Shown: in pieces, positions 44,498 through 55,905 of the stretch | Position numbering within the stretch: the first letter of the stretch is position 1 | Layout of the letters: every line of letters begins with the position of its first letter | The notes under the pieces: generated by a model | Database searches by the model: none | What the model was told of the DNA's origin: nothing | The model's input: only the letters and a program-made list of their open reading frames with translations | Source of the DNA: Pictodentalium vernedei | Taxonomy: Eukaryota; Mollusca; Scaphopoda; Dentaliida; Dentaliidae | NCBI GenBank assembly: GCA_031216915.1 | Contig: CM062290.1 | Location: 378,740,718-378,804,717, forward strand | Direction: 5' to 3' | DNA length: 64,000 nucleotides | Translations under genes and position numbers: made by a program

Positions 44498-44983
44498 CTG
44501 TAAAGAAAAGGAATGTTTTGTTTTATCCTACAATACGTGTGTATTGAGTTCGTAATGAACTATATACGCCATTTATCGGGGGCCTCTGATACAAAATATA
44601 TATCCTACAACTGCTCTCTACAAGTGCGTGCTTGGTCACGATTTGTTTACGCTACGAGAAAGGCGTTTGCTGGCGGTCGTATACGTTTGTTTCCCTATAT
44701 GAGAAAAATCTTCTTAGAAGTATAATTATTAAACCAAACAACTTTGTTTTCGTGGACCAGAAAAAGATCGCCAAACAATAGTGATATAGCGGTTAACTTA
44801 CATAGTCATATAACAAATGATTTGATTGATATGTCCCGATCTCTTTATGTTCAGAAACAATCATATTTGTTGCGAAATCTGATCTGTACAGGAAAGGCAT
44901 ACTTTTTTTCTAACTGGCGTCACAGGCCGCCATGGTATATAATAACTGACGGTGTTAATTAAATTCTATGATTTTGTAGACAA

Positions 44984-45885
44984 GCGACATTGGGCAGAAA
45001 TGTCAGACACATTTCTGCGTCAGGCCATAAATCCCGGCACAACTTATAGGGGGAGGTTAATTTGTCACATACAGTCGGCAAGATGAAACGCTGAAGATTA
45101 GGTAGATTATCGGACACCTTAGTTCTCGGCCGCTACCACGGCTTCTAACTAAGTGTCCGATAACCTGTACTTCTTGTCTTTGCTTTCAATACAAATCATT
45201 TCCACCGTTCCGTAAGTACCGTTTCTCGATTTTTATTCCATATACCTCTTCCCAAATTAGCTGCACGTTCACCGAGACGGGTGAATGTCAGCTGAAACCA
45301 TCACAGTGACAGATGAGAACTTTGAGCGAGTCCCTCGATAAGTACACACGTCTCACTGAGTTTTCAATAAGGTCAATGACGGCGGTGTCTCTTTGAAATA
45401 GGAGAGTACGGTAACTTATTTATCGTATGCTTGGGAGGCTGCCAATTTCTTGAACTCAAAGTCTGTTGAACTCGCTCAAAGTTCTCATCTGTCACTGTGA
45501 TGGTTACAGCGGCCGAGAACTGAGGTGTCCGATAACCTACTTGTTGTTCAGCGTTTCATCTTGCCGACTGTATGTGACAAATTCACCTCCCACTATAAGT
45601 TGTGCCGGGATTTATAGCCTGACGCAGAAATGTGTCTGATGGAGGTGTCGCGTTGCCAACTTGAGTACATGCTTTGTCGATTTCACTTTTATGCCATCAC
45701 AGTGACAGTTGAGAATTTTGAACAAGTCCCTCAGTACGTACACAGATGCACTGGCACAACTTTTAGTGGGAGGTGAATTTGTCACGTACAGTCGGCAAGA
45801 TGAAACGCTGAACAACAAGTTGGTTATCGGACACCTTAGTTCTCGGCCGCTGCCGCGGCCTCGAACTAAGTGTCCGATAACCTGT
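44984..45885. repeat. Compound foldback element with about 150-bp arms
   Basis: The left arm 44984-45130 (GGCAGAAATGTC, CCCGGCACAACTTATAG, CGGCAAGATGAAACGCTGAA) is inverted at 45520-45651. Internal ATCACAGTGACAGATGAGAA (about 45300) is inverted at about 45490. From 45696 to 45885 further copies of both blocks follow in direct order. Palindromic GTTATCGGACACCTTAG..CTAAGTGTCCGATAAC caps occur twice. Confidence 0.85.
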
Positions 45886-46045
45886 ATATGCTGTTTGAAG
45901 TCTCATTTTGAATAAGATCATCTTCTTAAGAATTATTTTTTCCTTTCCACAAATATAGTGAAATTTAGAAACGCATTGTGTATTTAAATCTCTTTCTCGC
46001 GCAATCACGCTGAATGCAAGATGGATCCAGGATGATTTTTATCTA

Positions 46046-46152
46046 CAGTACGTGGAGAGTGGATTGTAACTAAATCACCCGCGGAGTGGAGTTGTCACCC
46101 AAGCTATAATCTGCGGGTGATTTAGTGATAATGCACTCACCACGTACTGTAT
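46046..46152. mobile_element. TA-flanked MITE family D, core deleted
   Basis: TA-CAGTACGTGGAGAGTGG to CACTCACCACGTACTG-TA; TCACCCGCGGAGTGGAG and complement remain but the GC-rich hairpin is gone. Confidence 0.82.
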
Positions 46153-46343
46153 GTTGACACCAAAATCCCCTTTTTTTGTGGTAACAGTGTTGCCGGAAAT
46201 AGCATCAAAACAACTCGTTGCCAAATTGCACACAAATTATAGAAATGAGACCTATACCTCTCTCCATCGTTTGGATAAACAAATTTAATCACAGAACTAA
46301 TCACGATCTTGTGCAGACATGAACTGCGCTACTTGGAACACAG

Positions 46344-46588
46344 TACAGTCGCCATGGACTGGTAATAATCCACGCATGGGCAAGGATGACCACGCTTGCG
46401 TTTACCAAGTAACAAAACTTGTCATCAGGAAAATTGTAATTAATGTCGTACCGGGCTGTACACGATGCTTCATTAATTAATTGTTTGTTGATTATTCCTG
46501 TAATTAGTGTTTGGGATCTAATATTATTACCTATGTGAAAATATTGCACATCCGTGGAAACTGACCAGTCCACGAAGGTCGTACTGTA
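46344..46588 (+). mobile_element. TA-flanked MITE family C, copy 3
   Basis: TA-CAGTCGCCATGGACTGG to CGAAGGTCGTACTG-TA, centre GCTTCATTAATTAATTG. Confidence 0.85.
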
Positions 46589-46807
46589 TGTAAACCGATC
46601 ACCGATTATTGTTCAATTTACCGATGCAACCAACAGCTGAGCCTCCCCAGGCAACTACTACAGAAGGGCGATAGTTTCAAAACAAATCGAGCATACAAAA
46701 ATCATGTCAAACACAGAATTAGAATGCATGATCCCTAACTTGAAAAAAAATATTTTATATAAATCTCCTGCATAAGGGGAAGGTAATTTTGGTAATTTTT
46801 TGGTTAT

Positions 46808-47153
46808 ACTTGAACATTCAAACAGCACTATTGGCAGTTGTCATTGAACACCGGAAATTGTCGCACACGATAACAGATAAGGAAGTTTTTTTTTTCATCT
46901 TGGTGTATCAATCTCATCTTTTTTTCTAATTTGACAGAATTCGTATACCAATTATCACATAATGGCGAGGTGTCATAACTACTTGAACATTCAAACAGCA
47001 CTATTTGCAGTTGTCATTGAACACCGGAAATTGTCGCACACGATAACAGATAAGGAAGTTTTTTTTTCATCTTGGTGTATCAATCTCATCTTTTTTTTCT
47101 AATTTGACAGAATTCGTATACCAATTGTCACATAATGGAGGGGTGTCATAACT
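46808..47153 (+). repeat. Recent tandem duplication, 173-bp unit x 2
   Basis: ACTTGAACATTCAAACAGCA starts at 46808 and again at 46981. The copies differ at only a few bases. Each contains a strong acceptor-like tract (TTTTCTAATTTGACAG). Confidence 0.92.
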
Positions 47154-47323
47154 GCAGACTGAAACAAAAATCCATCAGACATTCTTTAATTTACATCGAT
47201 GAACTCTCCCGTGACTCCATATTTGTTGTGAATGGTGTGAATTTCACCCTCAGTGAATTTCCAAACAGGCAAAGACAGCCAGAAAAAGTGGCAGTCCTTG
47301 TGGAATTGAGACACCCCAGTTAG
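47104..47323 (+). CDS. Possible CTLD-like exon fragment
   Basis: After the acceptor-like TTTTCTAATTTGACAG the frame is open for 72 codons: GCHNCRLKQK, IFVVNGVNFTLSEFPNRQRQ, AVLVELRHPS, stop. VNG followed by F and QP resembles the CTLD long-loop region, but the expected Trp is absent. Weak. Confidence 0.28.
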
Positions 47324-47559
47324 AATTAGTCTTACTGTCCGTTCGTGAGAAAAAGTTTCTACTTGGAGGGTACAGAATATAACTGGTCAGTAATTTTATA
47401 TTATTTTATTGTTGACATTCTGGTCTCTTGCTTTTGTCATAGGAGATATTCGGGCAGTGATTTCTACTAAATGGGAGCAGTTCCATGGCAAATTGTAGTT
47501 TCCAGGTGATCTGGGTTTTATTCCATAAAACAATATATAATTTATTGTGGTTATTTACT

Positions 47560-47770
47560 TCTACTGAGGCGTTCTTCACGCCGATGGTGTACTTGCCTTC
47601 ACCCGATGTTAACCCCGCTTGTGCAGTTGATAGGTTAGAGAGACCGACAGTTGCTTACTGCCGCTAGGTGATATTCTCCGCGTACTCCGTCTTTCTCCAC
47701 AGTAAAACTGTCCGACACGATGTGGCCCTGGCTGTTGGAAGTGTTATAAAACCCGTATAAAACAAACAAA
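47560..47770 (+). mobile_element. SINE body/tail fragment
   Basis: GCCGATGGTGTACTTGCCTT and CCACAGTAAAACTGTCC match the SINE body; the head is missing. Confidence 0.65.
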
Positions 47771-47935
47771 TCATCCCTGTACCACTCTCGTTACAATTTT
47801 AAAGAACTTGTATTCCTGATGTCTTGTGATACATGAGGTTCACAGTGCTAGGTGATAAAGATATATGTCGACCACGCTCTTCTAAATAGAATCTCTTCTG
47901 TGAAATTGTAATCTAGAAAAGCCGGATCTATTATT

Positions 47936-47954
47936 ATTATTTCTAGTAGTAGTA

Positions 47955-47994
<40 letters not shown>

Positions 47995-48003
47995 GTAGTA
48001 GTA

Positions 48004-48068
<65 letters not shown>

Positions 48069-48100
48069 TAGTAGTAGTAGTAGTAGCAGTAGTAGTAGTA

Positions 48101-48136
<36 letters not shown>

Positions 48137-48182
48137 ATTATTATTATTATTATTACTAATAATAGTAGTAATAGTAGTAGTA

Positions 48183-48237
<55 letters not shown>

Positions 48238-48270
48238 GTAGTAGTAGTAGTAGTAAATGTAGTAGCAGTA

Positions 48271-48319
<49 letters not shown>

Positions 48320-48381
48320 GCAGTAGTAGTAGTATTAGTAGTAGTAGTTGTAGTAACAGTAGTAGTAGTAGTAGTAGTAGT
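47936..48381. repeat. Compound trinucleotide microsatellite
   Basis: Alternating blocks of (ATT)n and (AGT)n over about 445 bp, with five or more switches between the two motifs. Confidence 0.97.
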
Positions 48382-48387
48382 GGATAG

Positions 48388-48548
48388 AGAGTAATCGTTT
48401 GACTGCACTGGTTACGTGAAATAATTCATGAGAGGTCAGGGACGTTGTACAAACACCAGTGCGCGAATGCACACGAGTGTTTTTCAATATAGTCCCTCGC
48501 CTCGAATGAATTATTTCACGTAACCAGTCCAGTCAAGCGATTACTCTG
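48388..48548. repeat. Foldback, about 50-bp arms, next to the microsatellite
   Basis: AGAGTAATCGTTTGACTG..GGTTACGTGAAATAATTCAT pairs with ATGAATTATTTCACGTAACC..CAAGCGATTACTCT. Confidence 0.88.
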
Positions 48549-48585
48549 TTTATTACTTTTCATTATTAACGATAATTATATTATT

Positions 48586-48699
48586 TAACCCTTTACCTAT
48601 CGTAACGGTCAAAAACGGCCAGCGCTATTCTAAAAATTCGCCAATTATTTTCATTATTTTTTTTATTTTTGTCTCTTTTCATGTTAGGTAAAGGGTTAC
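48586..48699. mobile_element. piggyBac-like MITE family 1, hairpin deleted
   Basis: TTAACCCTTTACCTATCGTA to ATGTTAGGTAAAGGGTTA, only 114 bp. Confidence 0.85.
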
Positions 48700-48946
48700 A
48701 AAAAACAATGACGTCCCCATTACACCCACGGCAAAGCGTCTTTGTTCGCGCGCACGGATAAATGACCCAATTGTTGATTGCACAATTCACCTGTGAAGTT
48801 ATCGTTTATAATCAAACCGGGTACTCCCAGTAATTCAAACTAGTGGGTCGAGGTTTCGCAAATAAAATGATTCCAAACCAAGGCCACAACAAAACAAACT
48901 AACATAGAACGCCAGATCTAACGTTCTCGCATTTCTTTTTGGACGA

Positions 48947-49204
48947 GTGAAGTATTCAATTAATAGTGATGCGGAGAGAAACGCGGACAGAGAATTACTA
49001 CCAGACTGCGACGCAGTCGCAATCCGGCCTGGAATCTCTGTCCGCTTTTACGATCATAGTAATATAAACAACACGACAACATTCGACGGCAAGCGCGGAT
49101 CGGGGCGCCTCATGTCTTGGCCACAGAGTGTTAAAATGGGACCAGTTTGCGGAATTTTACGTAGACTGACCACAGAAAACTGTCCGTTGTATCTTCGACC
49201 ATAG
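48947..49204 (+). CDS. Possible CTLD-like fragment, GC-rich
   Basis: The plus-strand frame reads TTTFDGKRGSGRLMSWP, GPVCGILRR and ENCPLY. DG..W..P..CG resembles the CTLD long-loop region. The antisense frame (49131-49331) is also open, so the coding strand is uncertain. Preceded by a hairpin (GCGGACAGAGA/TCTCTGTCCGC). Confidence 0.28.
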   Translation: MKYSINSDAERNADRELLPDCDAVAIRPGISVRFYDHSNINNTTTFDGKRGSGRLMSWPQSVKMGPVCGILRRLTTENCPLYLRP

Positions 49205-49924
49205 TTCTTCCAGTACGGACAGAGGACATTCGCGTCTTAGTTCCGGCCCAGATGCGCTGGGTTATGTTACTTTGCGAGTCCAAAAATTGAACATGGTCTC
49301 TGTTCATGTCATAGGCGGAGAAACCACACATTGCGTTAACTGTTTCAACCTAGTATAAATAATTTGTACACGAAGCAAAAGTTGGTATTCATGAGTAGAC
49401 AACACAACAAACATTCTATTATATAACAGGAATCAATGACAACATAATGTTACAAAAAATGGCAAGTGAAAGAAACATATAGGCACCGGAATCGCTGAAT
49501 ATGTTTTCACTTTTCCTCAGGCTTAGTATATTTTGATACGGATACACCTGCAACAATAACAATATTCCAACCATGTGGGTTCGGATGTCCCAGATCTATG
49601 ATGCTGGCAGATATTTCTATCAGGAAGGAAATCTCGTCTCATTAAAATAAGTAAAATTTAAGGATATTTAACAATTTTCCCTTGATTGCCTAAGTAAAAG
49701 TCTTGGGAGTTTTTTCATCACATTTTACCATGGCTGCATTATGGAGTCAAGACTAGATTTGATGAAAACTATTTTAAAATTACTTAGCGGGTTAAAAGTT
49801 AGTCACTAAACCCAGTACCTTCACTTCCTTCTCATGGGTTTCCAGAGGAATAACTCTGAAAATAATCACTAATCCCAACGCATGTACGTATCCTTGTAGT
49901 TTTCATTACTATCGACTGACGAGC

Positions 49925-49925
49925 T

Positions 49926-49964
<39 letters not shown>

Positions 49965-49968
49965 TATT
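49925..49968. repeat. (TTTA)n microsatellite
   Basis: About 11 units, just outside the tail of the SINE at 49990-50322; probably grown from a SINE tail. Confidence 0.9.
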
Positions 49969-49989
49969 AATTAACCAATTAATTAATTT

Positions 49990-50322
49990 ATATTTATTTA
50001 TTGGGATACGATATTTTCGACAGCCATGATCACCTCGTGTCGGACATTTGTGCGAGTGGAGGAAGACGGAGTATCCGTAGAGAACCACCATGCAACAGCG
50101 AACAACTGCCAGACTTCCCAACGTACTAACCCCACAGCAGAGTTAGCATTGGTTGAAGACATGTGCATCCTAGACGTGCAGTACGCCTCAGTACATAGCG
50201 CAACCGTCACGTGGACAATCGTGATGAAGTTCCTTGCCCAAGGACACAGTGATGGGGACCAACCTTTAACCTATCGGTTTGAAGTTCAATGCCGTAACCA
50301 CTTAGCCCCCGCACTCTCTAAG
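49990..50322 (-). mobile_element. tRNA-derived SINE, older copy
   Basis: Minus strand; GCAGTACGCCTCAGTACATA and CTTGCCCAAGGACACAG match 31801-32139. The Pol III boxes are degenerate. Confidence 0.78.
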
Positions 50323-50692
50323 AGCGCCAAAGATATCTCATAATTGAAACCTGGATTTGCTATTTGATTTCTCAGAATAACGAACAATTTGTCCAAAAAG
50401 AGAGTTATGTTATTTGTGGAAGGGATTCCGACTTCAGGGGTATATGGTTACTGCTATACTTCACAACGATGTAATTGTTTGATGCGCATATGCCTTACAA
50501 GATAGTTCCAGCTTGTATTTTCCTACTCGTTTTAAAATACGGCCACCAAATTGTTGACCATAAGATGTTTCCACAAGAGAAAATATGTTTATGTTAAGTT
50601 GCAAATATATATTTACGTTGAAGTTAAAAAAACGATTAGCACTTACAGAGTCGTGCTAAGAACATGCTAACTGAAATCCACGGAGAGTGTTA

Positions 50693-50944
50693 TTAACCCT
50701 TTACCCAACGTAACGGCCAAAACCGGCCAGCGCTATTCTCAAAAATCGCCAATTAATTTTCAAAATATTTTCATTTTTTTGTCTCAAAAACATAGGTTAT
50801 GACCCCTCGTTGGAACGAGCTCGTCGAGCTCGTTCCAACGAGGGGTCATAACCTATGTTTTTGAGACAAAAAATGAAAAAAATTAGTTATTCAAGAATTT
50901 GTTTTGCAAGTGTCGTCTGCTTTTCATGTTAGGTAAAGGGTTAA
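50693..50944. mobile_element. piggyBac-like MITE family 1, near-perfect
   Basis: TTAACCCTTTACCCAACGTA to GTTAGGTAAAGGGTTAA; the hairpin is flawless. Confidence 0.93.
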
Positions 50945-50987
50945 ACAATATTTAATAATAAATCATCCATGAGATGTCACAATAATA

Positions 50988-51203
50988 TTAACTCTTTGAA
51001 CCTTACAGACCGCTTTACCGATCCCGGGACATGAATGTAACATTTTCAGCAAGTGGGATGGCTGCCCACTGAATGTGCTGGCAAATCTATCAATATTTTG
51101 AACGTGCAGCCTTCGGGCTGTGCGTTGAAAATATTGATTAGTCTACCCCCAGGTAATGAATGTGAACTGACTTAGAAGACACCATTACGTTTCAAATGGT
51201 TAA
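50988..51203. mobile_element. piggyBac-like MITE family 2, diverged
   Basis: TTAACTCTTTGAACC to GTTTCAAATGGTTAA, centre ACGTGCAGCCTTCGGGCTGT. Confidence 0.8.
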
Positions 51204-52060
51204 GTTAGTTCTGTCACCAAGTCACTACCACCAATCATTGCATTAAAACATTCGTGATATCATTTTCAAATGCAGAGAAAGAAAACCACAGACATGTAGA
51301 TATGCAGGGACGCAGAGAAGGCGATTGGGTAGGTGTGTAGACGAGATTTGTCCCCACTGCAGTGACTAAAGTGTCAACTGATAAAATATTCCAAACTACT
51401 CAATCAAGGCTTGCTTTCTACTGCTCTGATGATGCACTTCTAATATTAGTCGGCTGGGATGGTAGTTCAAAAAACTTTATGGAAATTTATTTTATTTGTA
51501 AATAAAAATAATATGCATGTGGTAGCTATAATGCAACTTCTTGTTTAATTAACATAACCTTACTCTATACTGTTCATTCAGGGCCCCCAACAGCCCAAAT
51601 CGGATACTACAGACAACAGTAATATAGCTCGTACGCTTCAGCCTCTTTTGTGGGATCTCATCGGAGGATCGCATGTGACGTTGTAGTCACGTGACCCAGT
51701 TTCGTCATCAGCGGAAGGACCAAAAGTGTAGTTACGTGACACATGCATATGTGTATATGGTTCACCAGTTTATTTATGTATCCTCCAAAGGGTAACTTAA
51801 CGTAATACATCAGCATGTTAAAGGCATCCTAAATACCTAGACAAGTCGAAAGGTCGTACTCTTCCAAGTAACTACTCAATAGCTCATTTGTTCGGCGAAA
51901 TTCTAGTCGTTCGTTCGATAACCTCTTCCAGTCGATATTCGATAGCTCATTAGAGGAACTTAGCATAGGTATGAAAAAGTCGTTTGAGCAGATTGCATTC
52001 AACTGCTAGTAGTGCCGGAAACCATGTATGCCAGTTATAAGCACTGTGAACCATTGTGCC
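51204..52060. other. No gene recognised
   Basis: Intron DNA without clear repeats or coding signal. Confidence 0.4.
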
Positions 52061-52065
52061 ACTGA

Positions 52066-52327
52066 GTACCCGGGCAGAACCACAAAGCAACTGTCAGACT
52101 CCTCAACGTACTAACTCCACTCAAGCAGGATTAGCATTAGGTGAAGACAAGTGCACCATCGACACGCAGTACACCTTAGTACACAGCACTACCACCCCAC
52201 ACATAGGCAATCGGGATGAAGTGCTTTGGTAAAGAACACAAGGCAGTTTACCACTGGTGGGGATTGAACCGTAGTTTTCTCGGATTGAAGTCCAATGCCA
52301 TTATCACTGAGCCTTCGCGTTCCCCCA
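52066..52327 (-). mobile_element. SINE, decayed, tail missing
   Basis: Matches the SINE head and body in reverse (GGATTAGCATTAGGTGAAGA, GATTGAACCGTAG as a degenerate B box). Confidence 0.7.
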
Positions 52328-52825
52328 CTCGATCGAGCCAAATAAAGTCAGTTCGGTTATTTACCGTTTTTGATGATGCTTGGTAGTTTCAGTTAGTTTT
52401 TGGTGATTAAATTTACGCCACCCTAGTCGAATGCAACCTCTAAACACATTCGTTCATCTCTATGTTTGGGTCACATAGCGTGCTGTCAAAGCAATCCAAA
52501 TGGTTATCTCCAGTAAACAAAATGGACGGCGTAGATACGTGTCACCTTAACATCACGAACTACGCTTGCGCATTGGCACCACGTATCACTATAGCCGCTT
52601 TTCAGATTACCATGACAATCCAATAGGGCATAACTGGGTCAGGTTGCTATGTTGCCACATAAGAGTCACCACTGAACCCCAAAAATGAGGCCGAAGAGAG
52701 TGATCTTTAATACGGGCTTCCAATTTGTATGGACGACTGTGGCATTAGTGCAAGTATCAAATCTAGTCCGATAAAAATACATGATTACCAACAAGAGTGA
52801 ATCGATATCTAACGAGATGATTATA

Positions 52826-53876
52826 TGAGCCCGGGTCAGCCCAGTGATCCGGGCTGGCCAGCATTACTGGGTCATGTTAAATGCCACATTTACATGTATA
52901 TGAGACTGGCTAACGCTGCGCTAAAATTCGAATAAATTGTTACTGCCCAAACTTACGTCACAGCCACATGTCCATTACTTGCATATCAGTACAGTTGTGG
53001 CAAACAGATATTAAGTCGTCTGGTCCTACACACAATTAATTTGTATTAACACTTCTCTGTCTCTGTGCTATTTGTGTTATTTTGCTGTAACTCGAACGAA
53101 ACGGTTTTGCGCGCCAAAGGCGCATAGCGACAGTGTGAGGCAAACACCTTTAGAACTCTTTAACGGTAGAAGATTAAAAATTTTGAATCAATATCATGTC
53201 CGATCACAGCAGAGGAGGAAAGAGTGTGGGCACGAGAGACCTCTGGTACACTGGTACGCTTGCTATTCCGGCAAGTATGATCTGTCGCTTAGTTGTAGGT
53301 TAGTTGGAGGCCTTCCTCGGCAAGTATAGTCTGCTCAGGCTATTGTTGGTTGTTTGAAGGAGAAGGATTACGGATTTCGGTGCCATAGCCACAGAAAGCA
53401 ACAAGCCATTCCAGGGTATCACCAAATGACCCGAACTGCTTTGTTTTGGGGACAGGCCTGCTAGTTAACTGTTTGGTGGGGACCATAAAACGTTTTGATA
53501 ACGTTTACAAAAATGGGTTCAGAGGAGACGCAGCACCAACACTCGCCTTCTCAGGAATGGACGATTATTGAAACTAATTAGTTTGCTCTATATTCATGGA
53601 CATGTTTCTGTAAATCATTGGATTAACGCGAGTTAAGTTCATTTAATAGCCTTGCATGACGAAAAATCCAGCCTGTCTTCGTCAGTATTTGCGACTACAT
53701 AAAGGCGAGCTGGCCCGGGTAACCGGGCTGGCCCGAAATCGAAAACGGAGCTGAGCAGCAAACTGAGTGGCCTTGGATCATATATTTACAATTTTACAAT
53801 TTTTTCTGAATCTTATTTGAACGATACGTCAGGAGAGAGCCAACCCGGACCATCCTGGCTATCTGGGCTGGACCGA
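52826..53876. repeat. Three short GC-rich palindromic repeats
   Basis: AGCCCGGGTCAGCCCAGTGA-like (52828), GAGCTGGCCCGGGTAACC (53707) and GAGCCAACCCGGACCATC (53836) are variants of one palindrome. The space between them, including the frame 53072-53329, shows nothing recognisable. Confidence 0.5.
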
Positions 53877-54231
53877 ACCCATATATTCACCCACTAAGAC
53901 TGCAATCCAGACGAAAATGACCAGAATAGAAAATCAACGTCCCTTAATGACGCCTCTGTGAATATGGCATTGGCTGAGGTTATTTGAGTTGATTATTATA
54001 AATATTCTTCAAAAAGTTTGTGTGTGGAATGGGAAAATCTCACCAGAGGGAAGAATGTTTGAGCCAGAAACATTGCACGCCATATATAATCTCGTTTCAA
54101 CACTTTGTCTGTTGAAAACTGTTTGTAATATTGATGCAGGTATTCCTTCTTAAATTCTGTCCTCCATGAAATCTATCTTCATCAAGTAAGTGTATTTCTG
54201 AAACCGATGTTATGGCTTATTACTTTCTTAC

Positions 54232-54413
54232 CTGTATCTACATATTCACAGACGACAGTAAAATCCGTACTTCCTCTTGGAGGCGACGGCGGTGACAGCG
54301 GCGGCGACGGCGGCGCCGGTGGCGGCGGCGGCGGCGGGAAGTTTCCTAGGTGGGGATAACTGGATATATTAAATCCGTCGATACTTTCTACTCCTACCAG
54401 ATAAGAGGGATTT
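54232..54413 (-). CDS. CTLD second-half exon with proline-rich insert (exon 1 seen)
   Basis: Coding exon of the minus-strand CTLD/SRCR gene. It is bounded by an acceptor ending TTTTCTTACAG and a donor GTAAGA. Entry is phase 2 and exit phase 1, so 182 nt = 1 + 60 codons + 1. The exon ends with the C-type lectin-like terminal signature VVCEYVDTG, parallel to FVCEYTDDTG in the exon at 25647-25819. The middle, where the homologous exon has NTYLLKYGREW, is replaced by a stretch of about 22 residues made almost only of Pro and Ser (PPPPPPPAPPSPPLSPP), encoded by a GGC-rich trinucleotide run on the plus strand. Only one Cys is present, so the second CTLD disulfide is absent, and there is no EPN/QPD or WND sugar-binding motif. 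Its first-half partner should lie upstream, above 54.4 kb, but was not found. Inference: an extracellular domain of a receptor or secreted protein. Confidence 0.72.
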
Positions 54414-54429
54414 CTGTAAGAAAATGTAA

Positions 54430-55840
54430 GCATATTACTCCCTATGAGGTTAGTTCTATAGTCTATAGTTTGTAGTTAGAAGGTGCAACAACAAACAGAT
54501 TTTGTTTTCCGTGATGAATAAACCACGGACGGTGCATACGAACAAGCCAACTATTTGCTTGTTTTGTTACGTAAGATGTTGAAACACTTTCGTCGCTATT
54601 AGGCAGGAAATTTAGAAAAAAAAACACGTTCTCAGACAATTTACGATAACATGACACTAGTGCAGAAGAAAGTTCTAGACGCGATTGGAATTGGACCCAT
54701 CTTAACCCACTATTCGATGAACAACCATATTAATCGAAGGTAAACAATTATAAGTGCAACATCTAGTTGTCCATGCATCATCCATTTAGTGTTTTTCTCA
54801 TGTTGGATCCAGCGACAGGTTACAAGCTGAGAACTTGAAGATAAAATAATATGACAATACGCAAGGCGTAAGAAGGAACCCCAAAGTAACCAACATATTG
54901 AAGTAGTTCATTCCGCAACCATTACTCCAAAAACATTTTATTTAATCGAATTCCTGCAATTGTTTAATTTCAGCCAAACATGAATACGTATCACAGTACT
55001 TAATAATTTCCCATAGGCGACCATTATAACGTTCATGCGAAAAAAATATGGTCGCATCATTTTAAATTGGGCATTCAAATATCTTTTGTCACATACAGCC
55101 CTTCAGACAACCTTTTGTCATGCAACAAATAAGAGTTAAAAACTAACAGAAAGGGAAGTGCTGGTCACATGTACATATTTCTCGGGGAATTCAAAACACA
55201 CCAACAGTCAAACGAATTTTGAGGTTCTAAAAGTCCTCAAACCACCCTCTTTATTCATCTGAAGCATTCGACAGTAATGCAAGATGTCAGCAGAATTCTT
55301 CAAATGTTTATTGAAACAATATATTTTCCCAAGACTGCTTAGTTTTGGGGATTACATAATTTCCGATTACTTATCGAGGCAGGTAAATCTAATTACAATA
55401 TTTACAACAGTTATACCTATGAGCAAACCCAACCCTACCTAAGATACAATTACCTCTTTCATGTGATGAAAGACTCATTTCTGCAATAGAATTCGACTTC
55501 TGGCTTGTGCCAAGTCAAAAGCATGGGAAATTTGTTCTTTTGAAGAGAACTGTCCAATTTGTATTAAATGGGCTTAAAAACTGGTATTGTCCCCGACAGA
55601 ATTCCCACTCTGTTACCTAATGAGTAATTTGGGAGGGATAAGAATTCACAGCTTTCTTTGAAAACTACCCAAATCCCAAAACAGACCTAAAATCTGCATC
55701 ACCAAACAAAACCTTTTTAAAAAATCTGTTTTAATTAACCATACGGCAAGATAAATAGTCCCCACCCCCATGAAACATTTAACATTATCAACACCAACTA
55801 CCGGTACTCATTTAAAAAAAAAACAAAAGCACCCCCACCC
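54430..55840. other. No gene recognised
   Basis: AT-rich DNA upstream of the CTLD exon at 54232. The expected CTLD first-half exon was looked for here and not found. Confidence 0.4.
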
Positions 55841-55842
55841 CC

Positions 55843-55905
55843 GGGGCCTTAATCGCTCACCTGACAAAGTGGTTCCGAGAAGTATTTTGGGTGAGTTAGT
55901 CTCGA
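55843..55905. mobile_element. Start fragment of the bivalve-type dispersed repeat
   Basis: GGGGCCTTAATCGCTCACCT, similar to the starts at about 59305 and 62090. Confidence 0.5.

Noticed and set aside
49131..49331. Minus-strand CTLD exon (CGFSAYDMNRDHVQFLD, RIWAGTKTR) between the 54.2 and 44.4 kb exons
   Set aside because: The possible acceptor gives a stop if entered in the phase 1 required by the gene, and the flanking exons already join in phase without it.
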